A stretch of 64,000 bases of DNA. It comes from Bacillus thuringiensis. GTDB lineage: Bacteria; Bacillota; Bacilli; Bacillales; Bacillaceae_G. The stretch covers positions 186,001 to 250,000 of the forward strand of contig NZ_CP012100.1 of the NCBI RefSeq assembly GCF_001182785.1. Reading direction: 5' to 3'. Positions 9,558 through 17,017 of this stretch are shown piece by piece. The translations under genes and the position numbers were made by a program. Each line of letters begins with the position of its first letter. Within the stretch, counting starts at the first letter, position 1. Below the pieces are notes generated by a model. It searched no databases, was not told the DNA's origin, and worked only from the letters and a program-made list of their open reading frames with translations.

Positions 9558-10853
9558 TTGACACAACAATCATTGAAACGTTCAATTACTTGGGTACAAG
9601 GGACTGCATTAACCATAGGAGCTGTGTTGGGTTGTGGAATTCTTATATTACCCTCAATTACTGCAAATAGCGCTGGACCAGCTTCGCTTTTATCTTGGGT
9701 TATCATGTCTATATTAGCTTTTCCCATTGTCGCAACTCTGGCGCGTCTTGCTAAAATGATTCCTAGCGCAGGAGGAATTACAGCTTATGTTCAAATGGCA
9801 TTTAATGCAAATACGAGTGCCATCCTAGGGTGGATTATGTTAGGATCTATTCCTATTGGAGTACCTATTATCGCTTTAACAGGTGCCCAATATATTGGCT
9901 ATGTTTTTCCAATAAGTAATGCAGGAGTTATTGGCATCTCGGCATTAATTTTAATTACTTCTTTACTCTTGCATATTAAAGGAATTGAGTTATCATCAAA
10001 AGTAAGTGTGTTTGTCATTTGTATAATTTCACTTCTAATAATTGTGGCTGTTGTCGTTTCTATCCCCTATGTAAAATTAAGTTCTTTTACACCTTTTGTA
10101 CCAAACGGATGGTCTTCTGTTGGAGCTTCTTCTGTAATTATCTTTTTCTCATTTGTAGGATGGGAAATGATTACCCCATTAGCTGAAGAGTTTAAAAGAC
10201 CTGCTAAAGATATTTCCATTAGTCTACTTTTAGGGGCAATTTGCATCTCAATTATGTACATTGCAATATCTTTTGTAACAATAGGGACTCACTCATATGG
10301 TGATAAGAACCAGATAGCTTCCCTTAGCATTCTAATATCAAAAGGATTAGGACCAATAGGTACATATATAACCACCATTTTAGCAATTTTCATTTCGTTT
10401 AGTGCTGTACATGCTAACATTGCAGGTTTTTCAAGAATGATTTACGCTCAGGCTAGAGAAGGACATTTCCCTTCCTTCTTTGCTAAATTACATTCTAAAT
10501 TCCAAACTCCAACAAGGGTTTTACTAGTTTTAGTCGGAATTTTTAGTTGTATTTTAATTTTTTATGGTATAGCACGACCAAATTTAGAGATGCTTCTAAA
10601 AGGCCCTAGTGTAATTTTTATTACCTCGTATATTTTTACAATGCTAGCTGCTCTTAAGTTATTAAAAGTTCAAGATATAGGTTGGTGGATGGCCTTCCTA
10701 TCGTTAGTTATATGTATTTTTGTATACTCATTTAGTGGTTGGGCGATTTTCTATCCAGTAATCTTATCATTCATAGGTGGGATCTATATACTTATGAATA
10801 AAAAGTCCAGCACTGTAATCAATCAACAATTAGATACACTTAATGAAAAATAG
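9558..10853 (+). CDS. APC-superfamily amino-acid transporter (YjeH-like)
   Basis: 431 aa with about twelve membrane segments. The opening TWVQGTALTIGAVLGCGIL has the glycine-rich APC signature GxxxGxGI. The sequence resembles the YjeH group, which in E. coli exports methionine and branched-chain amino acids. It uses a TTG start at 9558 with GAGAGG about 10 nt upstream. The divergent Lrp-type gene supports amino-acid-responsive expression. Direction of transport and substrate are inferred. Confidence 0.8.
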   Translation: MTQQSLKRSITWVQGTALTIGAVLGCGILILPSITANSAGPASLLSWVIMSILAFPIVATLARLAKMIPSAGGITAYVQMAFNANTSAILGWIMLGSIPIGVPIIALTGAQYIGYVFPISNAGVIGISALILITSLLLHIKGIELSSKVSVFVICIISLLIIVAVVVSIPYVKLSSFTPFVPNGWSSVGASSVIIFFSFVGWEMITPLAEEFKRPAKDISISLLLGAICISIMYIAISFVTIGTHSYGDKNQIASLSILISKGLGPIGTYITTILAIFISFSAVHANIAGFSRMIYAQAREGHFPSFFAKLHSKFQTPTRVLLVLVGIFSCILIFYGIARPNLEMLLKGPSVIFITSYIFTMLAALKLLKVQDIGWWMAFLSLVICIFVYSFSGWAIFYPVILSFIGGIYILMNKKSSTVINQQLDTLNEK

Positions 10854-10992
10854 TTTCATAATCTCTATAAACTAATTCTACAAACTATATAATGTTATTA
10901 ACACTATCAAGATTGGAATAGATATAAATTCTGCTAACTTATAATTAGTTCAAATTAACTTTATGAAATATGAATAATTATGTGTATTTAAG

Positions 10993-11033
10993 AAAAAATC
11001 AGGATAACTTTTTAAAATCATCCTGGTTTTTTC
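10993..11033 (+). terminator. Terminator downstream of the amino-acid permease
   Basis: AAAAAATCAGGAT pairs with ATCCTGGTTTTTT around a 14-nt loop, 140 bp after the permease stop. The rest of 10854-11168 shows no gene. Confidence 0.7.
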
Positions 11034-11168
11034 TGTATAAAATGAATTTCGTTATTTTTATTTATTTCCCTAATTTTATATATTTCTTCACAATAACTAA
11101 ACAAACATATACATTGTTTAATTATGTAAAAAATACATAATTAAACACCCCTATATACTACATAAAAT

Positions 11169-12341
11169 TCAAACCAGCATATCAGCAAAAGTAGATCCAA
11201 CGTTGTTTTTACGCTTCATATGCTTTTCTAAATATATTTTAGTTGTTTGAATATTTTCATGGCCAAGTGTTTGCATTAAATGATATAAATCTGCATTACC
11301 TTGCTCTACTGCCATAATTGCAAAAGCATGACGGAATGTATGCGCCGTTACTGGATTTTCACGATACAGTAGAAACTCTAAGTTTGTCTTTTTTATCATA
11401 TCTGTTACTTGATTCGATAATGTTTTAGAGTTATAAGTATTTCCTCTTTGATTTATAAATACCGGACTCTCATCCCCTTTATCCAATACCGTCTGGCATC
11501 CTCTTCTTAGCCTCATTTCACAAATACATTGATATAAATGTTCCGAAATAAAAAGTTCACGCACTTTATCCCCTTTTCCAGTGACTTTTAACCAGTACTT
11601 TCCGTCATAATGTAAATCTTTCACTCTCGCGGTGCACAATTCTTGAATTCTTGCACCAGTACTTGCTAGAGCCAGTAAAATTGTATAGTTTACTAAATGT
11701 CCTCTTTCTTTATAAAATCCTAAAATTTTCATAACCTCATCATAGGATAGGTCCCGATTTGGCCGATCCTGCTCATTCACATTTGCGCGCTGTAGTTCTT
11801 CATGAAGAGGCTTTTCAATATAAGAAAATACATGTAGATGTTTTAGAAAAGAACGAATGAGCACTGTTTTCTTTGCAAGTGTCGCGACTGCATACGTGTC
11901 ACCATTCCTACCGTTCTCTACCCGTTTCAACCACGAATTGTATTTACGAATATGCCAAGGTTGCAATGTTTTCAATAAAGAGTCCTTTTGCTTTACCTCT
12001 TCCCCATCCAATTCAAATTCTTCTGCATGCTGCACCATGCACTGACAAAATGATAAGATTTCTGAGATATAGCTCTTTTTCGTATCCTCTTTTCTATTCT
12101 TCTTCTCATCCATATCTTTTTGTAAATGTACGAAATGATAAATGACTTCTATGTCACTTAAATACGTATATTTACCCTTTCCTTCTTTTTCTGCAACCTC
12201 CATCTTATCTTCCACCATATCTACATAACTGTTGTTATATAGATATGGAACGATATCTTTTATAATCTCTACATATGTATCCATATACTCACTTTGATTG
12301 TTTATAATAAATAAATTTTCTTTTACATTTTTTTTATTCAT
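11169..12341 (-). CDS. Tyrosine recombinase / integrase
   Basis: 390 aa. The C-terminal catalytic domain (about 190-375) has the expected tetrad: Arg in GARIQELCTARV, Lys in the KVTGKGDK strand, His and Arg in HTFRHAF, His in TLGHENIQTT, and the nucleophile in KIYLEKH. The N-terminal ~180 residues form a long SAM-like core-binding region that is not closely like XerC or XerD. No att site could be recognised nearby. It faces away from the double-HTH gene with 400 bp of AT-rich DNA between them. It could serve an integrative element or plasmid resolution. Confidence 0.85.
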   Translation of the reverse strand: MNKKNVKENLFIINNQSEYMDTYVEIIKDIVPYLYNNSYVDMVEDKMEVAEKEGKGKYTYLSDIEVIYHFVHLQKDMDEKKNRKEDTKKSYISEILSFCQCMVQHAEEFELDGEEVKQKDSLLKTLQPWHIRKYNSWLKRVENGRNGDTYAVATLAKKTVLIRSFLKHLHVFSYIEKPLHEELQRANVNEQDRPNRDLSYDEVMKILGFYKERGHLVNYTILLALASTGARIQELCTARVKDLHYDGKYWLKVTGKGDKVRELFISEHLYQCICEMRLRRGCQTVLDKGDESPVFINQRGNTYNSKTLSNQVTDMIKKTNLEFLLYRENPVTAHTFRHAFAIMAVEQGNADLYHLMQTLGHENIQTTKIYLEKHMKRKNNVGSTFADMLV

Positions 12342-12744
12342 ATTTCGAATTCACCTCTCCTATAGAAGATTATGAATATAATTCTCTTTATTACCTATAA
12401 TTATTATTTTATTTTACTTCTATTAATTATACAAATGATAATTCATTTTCTTTCTGTAAGAACGCTATATTCTTCTCTATTTACCTATACTTATATTTTT
12501 TTATAATTTATTAGTAAATACATATTATTTACTAGTTAACTTCTTAACTTTCATAGTGATTTTATAATAAAAACAGCTATAAAAATTCATTAATATATAA
12601 AATGGATTAAAAATATTTTCAAACTATAAAAATGAATAAGATATTTAATAAAATCTATTTCTTATTTTAAATATAAATCAGATTCTGATATGATATATAC
12701 ATACCTAAAATATTAGTAAACGATAGTTATGGAGGTGTCCTTTC
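12342..12744. other. AT-rich divergent intergenic region
   Basis: About 400 bp lies between the recombinase and the HTH protein. It is extremely AT-rich with long T/A runs and no ORF. It contains the promoters of both divergent genes and probably the binding sites of the HTH protein. No clear dyad or iteron set was identified by eye. Confidence 0.5.
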
Positions 12745-13746
12745 ATGACACAAGATTTATTGTTCATTACAAAACCTACTGTAACGACAAAAGAAGCAGC
12801 CGACTTATTAGGAGTAACGGTACAAACAATTTTAAAAAAAGAAAAAGATGGATTAATAGAATGTGTATATAAAGATAACTGGAAGCAATTCGGTAGTAAG
12901 ATTTTCTATTTAGAGGATATTGAACGTTTAAAAAATAAAAATGAGGTTAAAGGCCTTAGCACGAAAGAAGTAGCTGAAATCCTTAATGTTGCACCATCTA
13001 CTATCTTTACGTACATTAAATCTGGAAAATTACCCGCAACAATGGTAGAAAAAAGAGGAAAACAAGTATATATTATTGATGAGGAAGATCTAGAGATTTT
13101 TATGCTTGATTATGAAAAAACTAAAACAAAAGAGCGAAAAACATTTATTACTAAGATTCAAGATGAAGATATATATTTATATCAATTATTAAAGCATCTG
13201 CATACCGGAAAAATCGCTAGGGTAATAGAGATTAATGGTGGAGACGGCAAGATTCTTACAGAGGACGAAGAAATTTTCCCTCTATCCACTTATAAGGAGC
13301 ATGATTACTCCTTTGAACCTTTCCATAAAAAAGCGGTAATTACAAAACGAGGGTATTTATCTTTTTCATTTAAAAAACCTCAACTATTTAATTCTATCAC
13401 TTATAATCTAATAAATTTATTTTATAAAGAGCTAGGTGTTAAAAATATGCGATTAAGTAATTCATCAGATACTATCAGATTAGAAATTAAACCTTTTGTA
13501 CTACAAGTAGATCCATTGCAGTTTCAAGAGGAAATTAAATACTTACATTCTCATATGAAATCAGGTACGATCCTTCCACATGTAGAAGGAATTTACTTTA
13601 AAAGTAATGTAGAGCCATTAACTTTTCATGTGGATCATCAATTCAAACAAAAAGTAGTTCAGATGGCAGCCGGTGCTGGTATGGGACAAGAAGAATTCTT
13701 ATTGCAAGCAGTAAAATCTTATATAAGAAATTTAGAAAAACATTAG
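12745..13746 (+). CDS. Double helix-turn-helix DNA-binding protein
   Basis: 333 aa. Two MerR/excisionase-like HTH units sit at the N-terminus: VTTKEAADLLGVTVQTILKK (about 14-33) and LSTKEVAEILNVAPSTIFTY (about 72-91). The second is followed by an excisionase-type wing (GKQVYIIDEEDLEIFM). The remaining ~200 residues have no recognised fold. ATG with GGAGGTG upstream. Divergent from the tyrosine recombinase, so a role as directionality factor, transcriptional regulator or plasmid-maintenance protein is plausible. Function is otherwise unknown. Confidence 0.7.
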   Translation: MTQDLLFITKPTVTTKEAADLLGVTVQTILKKEKDGLIECVYKDNWKQFGSKIFYLEDIERLKNKNEVKGLSTKEVAEILNVAPSTIFTYIKSGKLPATMVEKRGKQVYIIDEEDLEIFMLDYEKTKTKERKTFITKIQDEDIYLYQLLKHLHTGKIARVIEINGGDGKILTEDEEIFPLSTYKEHDYSFEPFHKKAVITKRGYLSFSFKKPQLFNSITYNLINLFYKELGVKNMRLSNSSDTIRLEIKPFVLQVDPLQFQEEIKYLHSHMKSGTILPHVEGIYFKSNVEPLTFHVDHQFKQKVVQMAAGAGMGQEEFLLQAVKSYIRNLEKH

Positions 13747-13762
13747 ATTTCTTATAAATCAG

Positions 13763-13803
13763 AAGAAGCGTAGAAAGTTTTAATTTCTACGCTTCTTAAA
13801 TTA
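13763..13803 (+). terminator. Terminator of the double-HTH gene
   Basis: A perfect 14-bp stem (AAGAAGCGTAGAAA with TTTCTACGCTTCTT) around a 7-nt loop starts 17 bp after the stop. The following T run is weak (TTAAATTATT). Confidence 0.75.
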
Positions 13804-14225
13804 TTCAATTTAATTATTCTATTCTGTGGGGTCGTCATGGTCCGCGACATTCTTGTTTCCTCATTTTGGCTCTTATTATCCAAATTGCCCACGCATTTTT
13901 ATTCCCAATGGGTGCACCTGTTCTCTTTTCTGTGTATTATACTTCATACCTTACATTTTATCTTCTTGAGCTAATTGGATCTCTGTTTTAATTCATATCA
14001 TCCAATATCTTCTATATAAATAGGAAGAAACTTGTTATAAATGCTGTTTATAGTACGTCCCTTTGAAAATCTTTTTATATAAATCCATAATAATACAAAA
14101 AATTATAACAATTTAGATTGAAGTGGAAAATTTAAGCGCAAAGTATATATTTATATTCCGTAAATAGATAATTCAAATAAAATAAAAACGAATTGATAAT
14201 TAGCTGGATTCTTCTTTATTTATTT
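13804..14225. other. Intergenic interval with a possible small gene fragment
   Basis: No intact gene. On the minus strand near 13840-13930 a short open stretch reads KRTGAPIGNKNAW, reminiscent of the linker motif in phage terminase small subunits, and then stops. Too short to call. Confidence 0.3.
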
Positions 14226-14633
14226 TTACTTGCTAGTCCATTTGGATATAATTGGATAATTAAACTCTCTTCCTTGCAATACATATATAATCCCCTTAAA
14301 AGGCCCAAAAACTAATAAAATAACTATGATTATATATAATGGTGCTGTCCACAATATCATTGACAAACTACTCTCATTCATATCGAAATTGAACATAGAA
14401 AACATTAAAATCCTTATTATAAAAGTATTCCAGATCAATACAATAATCCATGTGAATAGCTGATAAATACCTGTTTCAATAGCTACTATACGAAGTTCTT
14501 TAGATTTGAATATAAAATAAAAAATGAATGGTACAAAGAAAATTGTAATGCCTAAAAAAGTAAGAATCATGAAAGATACTAAAGTAATAGTATGCATCAT
14601 TAATTTTAATTTTTTTTCTTGAGATAAGTTCAA
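14226..14633 (-). CDS. Four-TM membrane protein downstream of hfq, DUF4870-like
   Basis: 135 aa with four hydrophobic segments and charged ends. The C-terminal GREFNYPIISKW resembles the end of DUF4870/Tic20-like proteins, but the match is weak. It starts with TTG at 14633, supported by AGGAGG 8 nt upstream. It begins about 50 nt after the hfq-like gene on the same strand, so the two likely form an operon. No function assigned. Confidence 0.55.
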   Translation of the reverse strand: MNLSQEKKLKLMMHTITLVSFMILTFLGITIFFVPFIFYFIFKSKELRIVAIETGIYQLFTWIIVLIWNTFIIRILMFSMFNFDMNESSLSMILWTAPLYIIIVILLVFGPFKGIIYVLQGREFNYPIISKWTSK

Positions 14634-14687
14634 TTAAACGCCTCCTAGATATAGATTCGCTTTTCTTAAAGCTAAGGATATTATTTT

Positions 14688-14876
14688 TTACATAGCAATT
14701 GTGGATATAGCTTGTTTATAAATTAATTGTTGTTTTCCATTAACAATCATTAGAACAGTAAAACGGTCTAATCCAACAATTTGTCCTGGTATTCTAACTC
14801 CACTTTTTAAAACCAGAGTAATGTTATTTTTTTCTCTTTTTAATTGTTCATAGTTTTGTTCTTGTAAATCCCTCAT
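14688..14876 (-). CDS. hfq: Hfq-family RNA chaperone paralogue
   Basis: 62 aa from the ATG at 14876 (MRDLQEQNYEQL). AAAGGGG ends 9 nt before it, whereas an ATG three codons upstream would touch the ribosome binding site. The Sm1 region is VLKSGVRIPGQIVGLDRFTVL and Sm2 is GKQQLIYKQAISTI. In canonical Hfq the Sm2 motif is YKHA; here the histidine is glutamine, which would alter the proximal RNA-binding face. B. anthracis is known to carry plasmid and chromosomal Hfq paralogues, so a mobile hfq has precedent. Forms a likely operon with a small membrane protein. Confidence 0.85.
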   Translation of the reverse strand: MRDLQEQNYEQLKREKNNITLVLKSGVRIPGQIVGLDRFTVLMIVNGKQQLIYKQAISTIAM

Positions 14877-14885
14877 TTTACCCAT

Positions 14886-15229
14886 CCCCTTTTATTGTTA
14901 ATATATATCTTACCACATTAGAATTGAAAAAATGCCTTGGTACATATTTCGCAAGAAGTCTATCCAAAACAAACAATGCATTATCCATTTAATGGATTAA
15001 TTCAACATAAGATTTAAATGTATACTAATTTTTATTCTGTTGTGTTTTTTATTAATTAATGCGATACGTGAAATTTTAAATATTAGCTTAATTAGCATGG
15101 AGTCATCATATAAAAAAGAAAATTGTACATTTCGACAACATTGGGACGCAAATTAATTTGTTACTTGTACGTTAAGTTTCAAAATTAATTATTAAAACCA
15201 AGTTTTTAGTAGTGTATATACCCTATAAT
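14886..15229. other. Upstream region of hfq; no gene seen
   Basis: About 340 bp without an ORF. AT-rich, presumably containing the hfq promoter. Nothing else recognised. Confidence 0.4.
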
Positions 15230-15272
15230 AAAAAAATCCCCTTCAATTAGCCCTTTTAAAGGAGATTTTTTT
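15230..15272 (-). terminator. Terminator of the zincin gene
   Basis: AAAAAAATCCCCTT pairs with AAAGGAGATTTTTTT with one mismatch; it abuts the stop codon of the metallopeptidase. Confidence 0.8.
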
Positions 15273-15274
15273 CT

Positions 15275-16441
15275 TTACTCGTTACTTATTTTCACCAATT
15301 TTTCTCCTTGTTCTAAAAGCGTGTCATAGTCATTGTTTTCTTTAATTTCTTTAATCTTATTTTCAATTGTAGACGTATTATTTATATTAAAGTACGCATT
15401 TAGTACTTGATAGGGTGTCTTCCCTTGTTTGGTTGCACTGTCTTCAATATCTTCTTTCCATGGAATATTGGCTCTGTCCATGCTTAATTCAAGAGCTGAG
15501 CCAGTCTCATATCTCATATTCCGCTCTAAAAACCTTGGAGATTCTGCCTGTCCATTAGCAATAAAGTTGAACGCCTCCATAAAAGTAACATGATATGGCT
15601 TCTCTTTCTTTGCAAGTACCATAAGATTTCCACCGGTTAAATTACTATAACGATACTCTAAGTATCGTGCTGAACCTTCTATTGCTTCAGTTTTTGTTTC
15701 TCCAATCAATTGTGGCCATTTTTTATAGCGATAGTTACGTACAATTGTCCAATCATATAATGCTTGATTAATATTTTCTGGGTTCGTATCAATCATTGCT
15801 TTATCTAATAACATAAATTCTAATCCCATTAGCGCGTAATTTTCTTTATTTATCGGATATTCGTGAATAGACTCTCCACCATTTGAATCATATGTCCAAT
15901 CTTTTTGTTTATAAACATGAAAAGCTTCATGTAATAAAAAAGACGAAAAATCAAAATATAAATCTGGATTAGAAAACATTTTCGGATAATATTTAAAATA
16001 AAATACATCCATATCATTAATATTTATTGTCCCAAAGTTCCAAGGCATCCAGGTAGAAACCGTTCTAAAATCAAAACGAGTTAAGCGATAGACTTTAGGT
16101 AGATGCAAAGAATTTGGGATTTTTATTTCTTTTGCAAAAATACTATTTTCTAATCCTGTTACATTAACTGCATAAGCTTCTTGCCTAAAGGATCCCCCAT
16201 CTTTATTACTATGTATTAGAACTAATGGCTTTTTTTCAAAATGATAATTTTCATTCCAAAGTTTATCATTCGATTCTTCGAAACTCTTATAAATAGTAGA
16301 TAATTCTTTTAACATGTTTTGATCCGTTTCATTTAAAAACTTAAACTCTGTATGATATGTTTTATTTAAAATTATGCTTCCCAACATAATTCCTATAAAT
16401 ATCACCAATAAGATTAGTATTACTTTTAAAGATTTTTTCAT
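15275..16441 (-). CDS. Membrane-anchored zinc metallopeptidase-like protein, Fur-boxed
   Basis: 388 aa. A single N-terminal membrane segment (about 5-25) anchors an extracytoplasmic domain. LLHEAFHVYKQ (about residues 165-175) is a zinc-binding HExxH, and TEAIEGSARYLEYR roughly 75 residues later supplies a candidate third ligand glutamate, as in gluzincins. No named family was recognised. ATG preceded by AAAGGAG. A near-perfect Fur box lies 16 bp upstream of the start, so expression in iron limitation is likely. Possible roles include host-protein processing or iron acquisition from proteins; both are inference. Confidence 0.65.
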   Translation of the reverse strand: MKKSLKVILILLVIFIGIMLGSIILNKTYHTEFKFLNETDQNMLKELSTIYKSFEESNDKLWNENYHFEKKPLVLIHSNKDGGSFRQEAYAVNVTGLENSIFAKEIKIPNSLHLPKVYRLTRFDFRTVSTWMPWNFGTININDMDVFYFKYYPKMFSNPDLYFDFSSFLLHEAFHVYKQKDWTYDSNGGESIHEYPINKENYALMGLEFMLLDKAMIDTNPENINQALYDWTIVRNYRYKKWPQLIGETKTEAIEGSARYLEYRYSNLTGGNLMVLAKKEKPYHVTFMEAFNFIANGQAESPRFLERNMRYETGSALELSMDRANIPWKEDIEDSATKQGKTPYQVLNAYFNINNTSTIENKIKEIKENNDYDTLLEQGEKLVKISNE

Positions 16442-16456
16442 TTTACACTCCTTTTC

Positions 16457-16475
16457 GATAATGATAATCCTTATT
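16457..16475. promoter_or_regulatory. Fur box of the zincin gene
   Basis: GATAATGATAATCCTTATT matches the 19-bp Fur consensus at 17 of 19 positions and is followed by GAATAAGG, which extends a dyad with CCTTATTC. It lies directly upstream of the metallopeptidase start. Confidence 0.7.
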
Positions 16476-17017
16476 CTGAATAAGGTTTAAAAATTTCCGT
16501 TTTATTAATACTCTTTTGGTGCAGACCCAATTTTATTGCCATGGGATAGTGCCAGCGTTCCTATAAATAGGGATAAAGTAGTACCTATGTAGGAAAGATG
16601 CTACTTTATCTCTTCATATTCATTCATTATTTAATATAGTTTGTGGGTCATCCTCTCGCAAAGGCGGAATAAGAGATTTTGCCGAGGTACATGAGATTTA
16701 TAGTCTGGAGGAAGTAATTTGGATACATATACATATCCCATTACAAAACATTATCATTTCAATGTTTCCAGTCATTTTCATAACCTTGACAATAAAGATT
16801 TTTCTATGGAATACGCTTCAAATGTGTGTATAATATAGGCTAATTTTCATTTTGGGTTACTTTTGAATTCTTAAATCGGTGGGTATGCAGCTATCTACCC
16901 TAAAAAAAGAACATTGGACATTTATTCACAAGCAACTTCCTAAACATTGTTCCTCATTGACTAACTTGTTTATGCTTTTTTTAATTTGCAACAGAACCAA
17001 AAATCCCCTCATATTAC
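16476..17017. other. Gene-free interval between the zincin and the class A PBP
   Basis: No gene recognised. A 10-bp inverted repeat (GATAAAGTAG / CTACTTTATC, 16572-16610, 19-nt loop) is the only clear structure, and no T run follows it. TATAAT occurs near 16828 but lacks a convincing -35 and a downstream gene. Confidence 0.4.

Noticed and set aside
13840..13930. Phage terminase small-subunit gene
   Set aside because: Only the GAPIGNKNA-like motif is present in a very short open stretch; no other phage genes are nearby.
16786..16832. Sigma-A promoter with TTGACA and TATAAT
   Set aside because: The two boxes are 37 bp apart, far beyond a usable spacer, and no gene follows on that strand.
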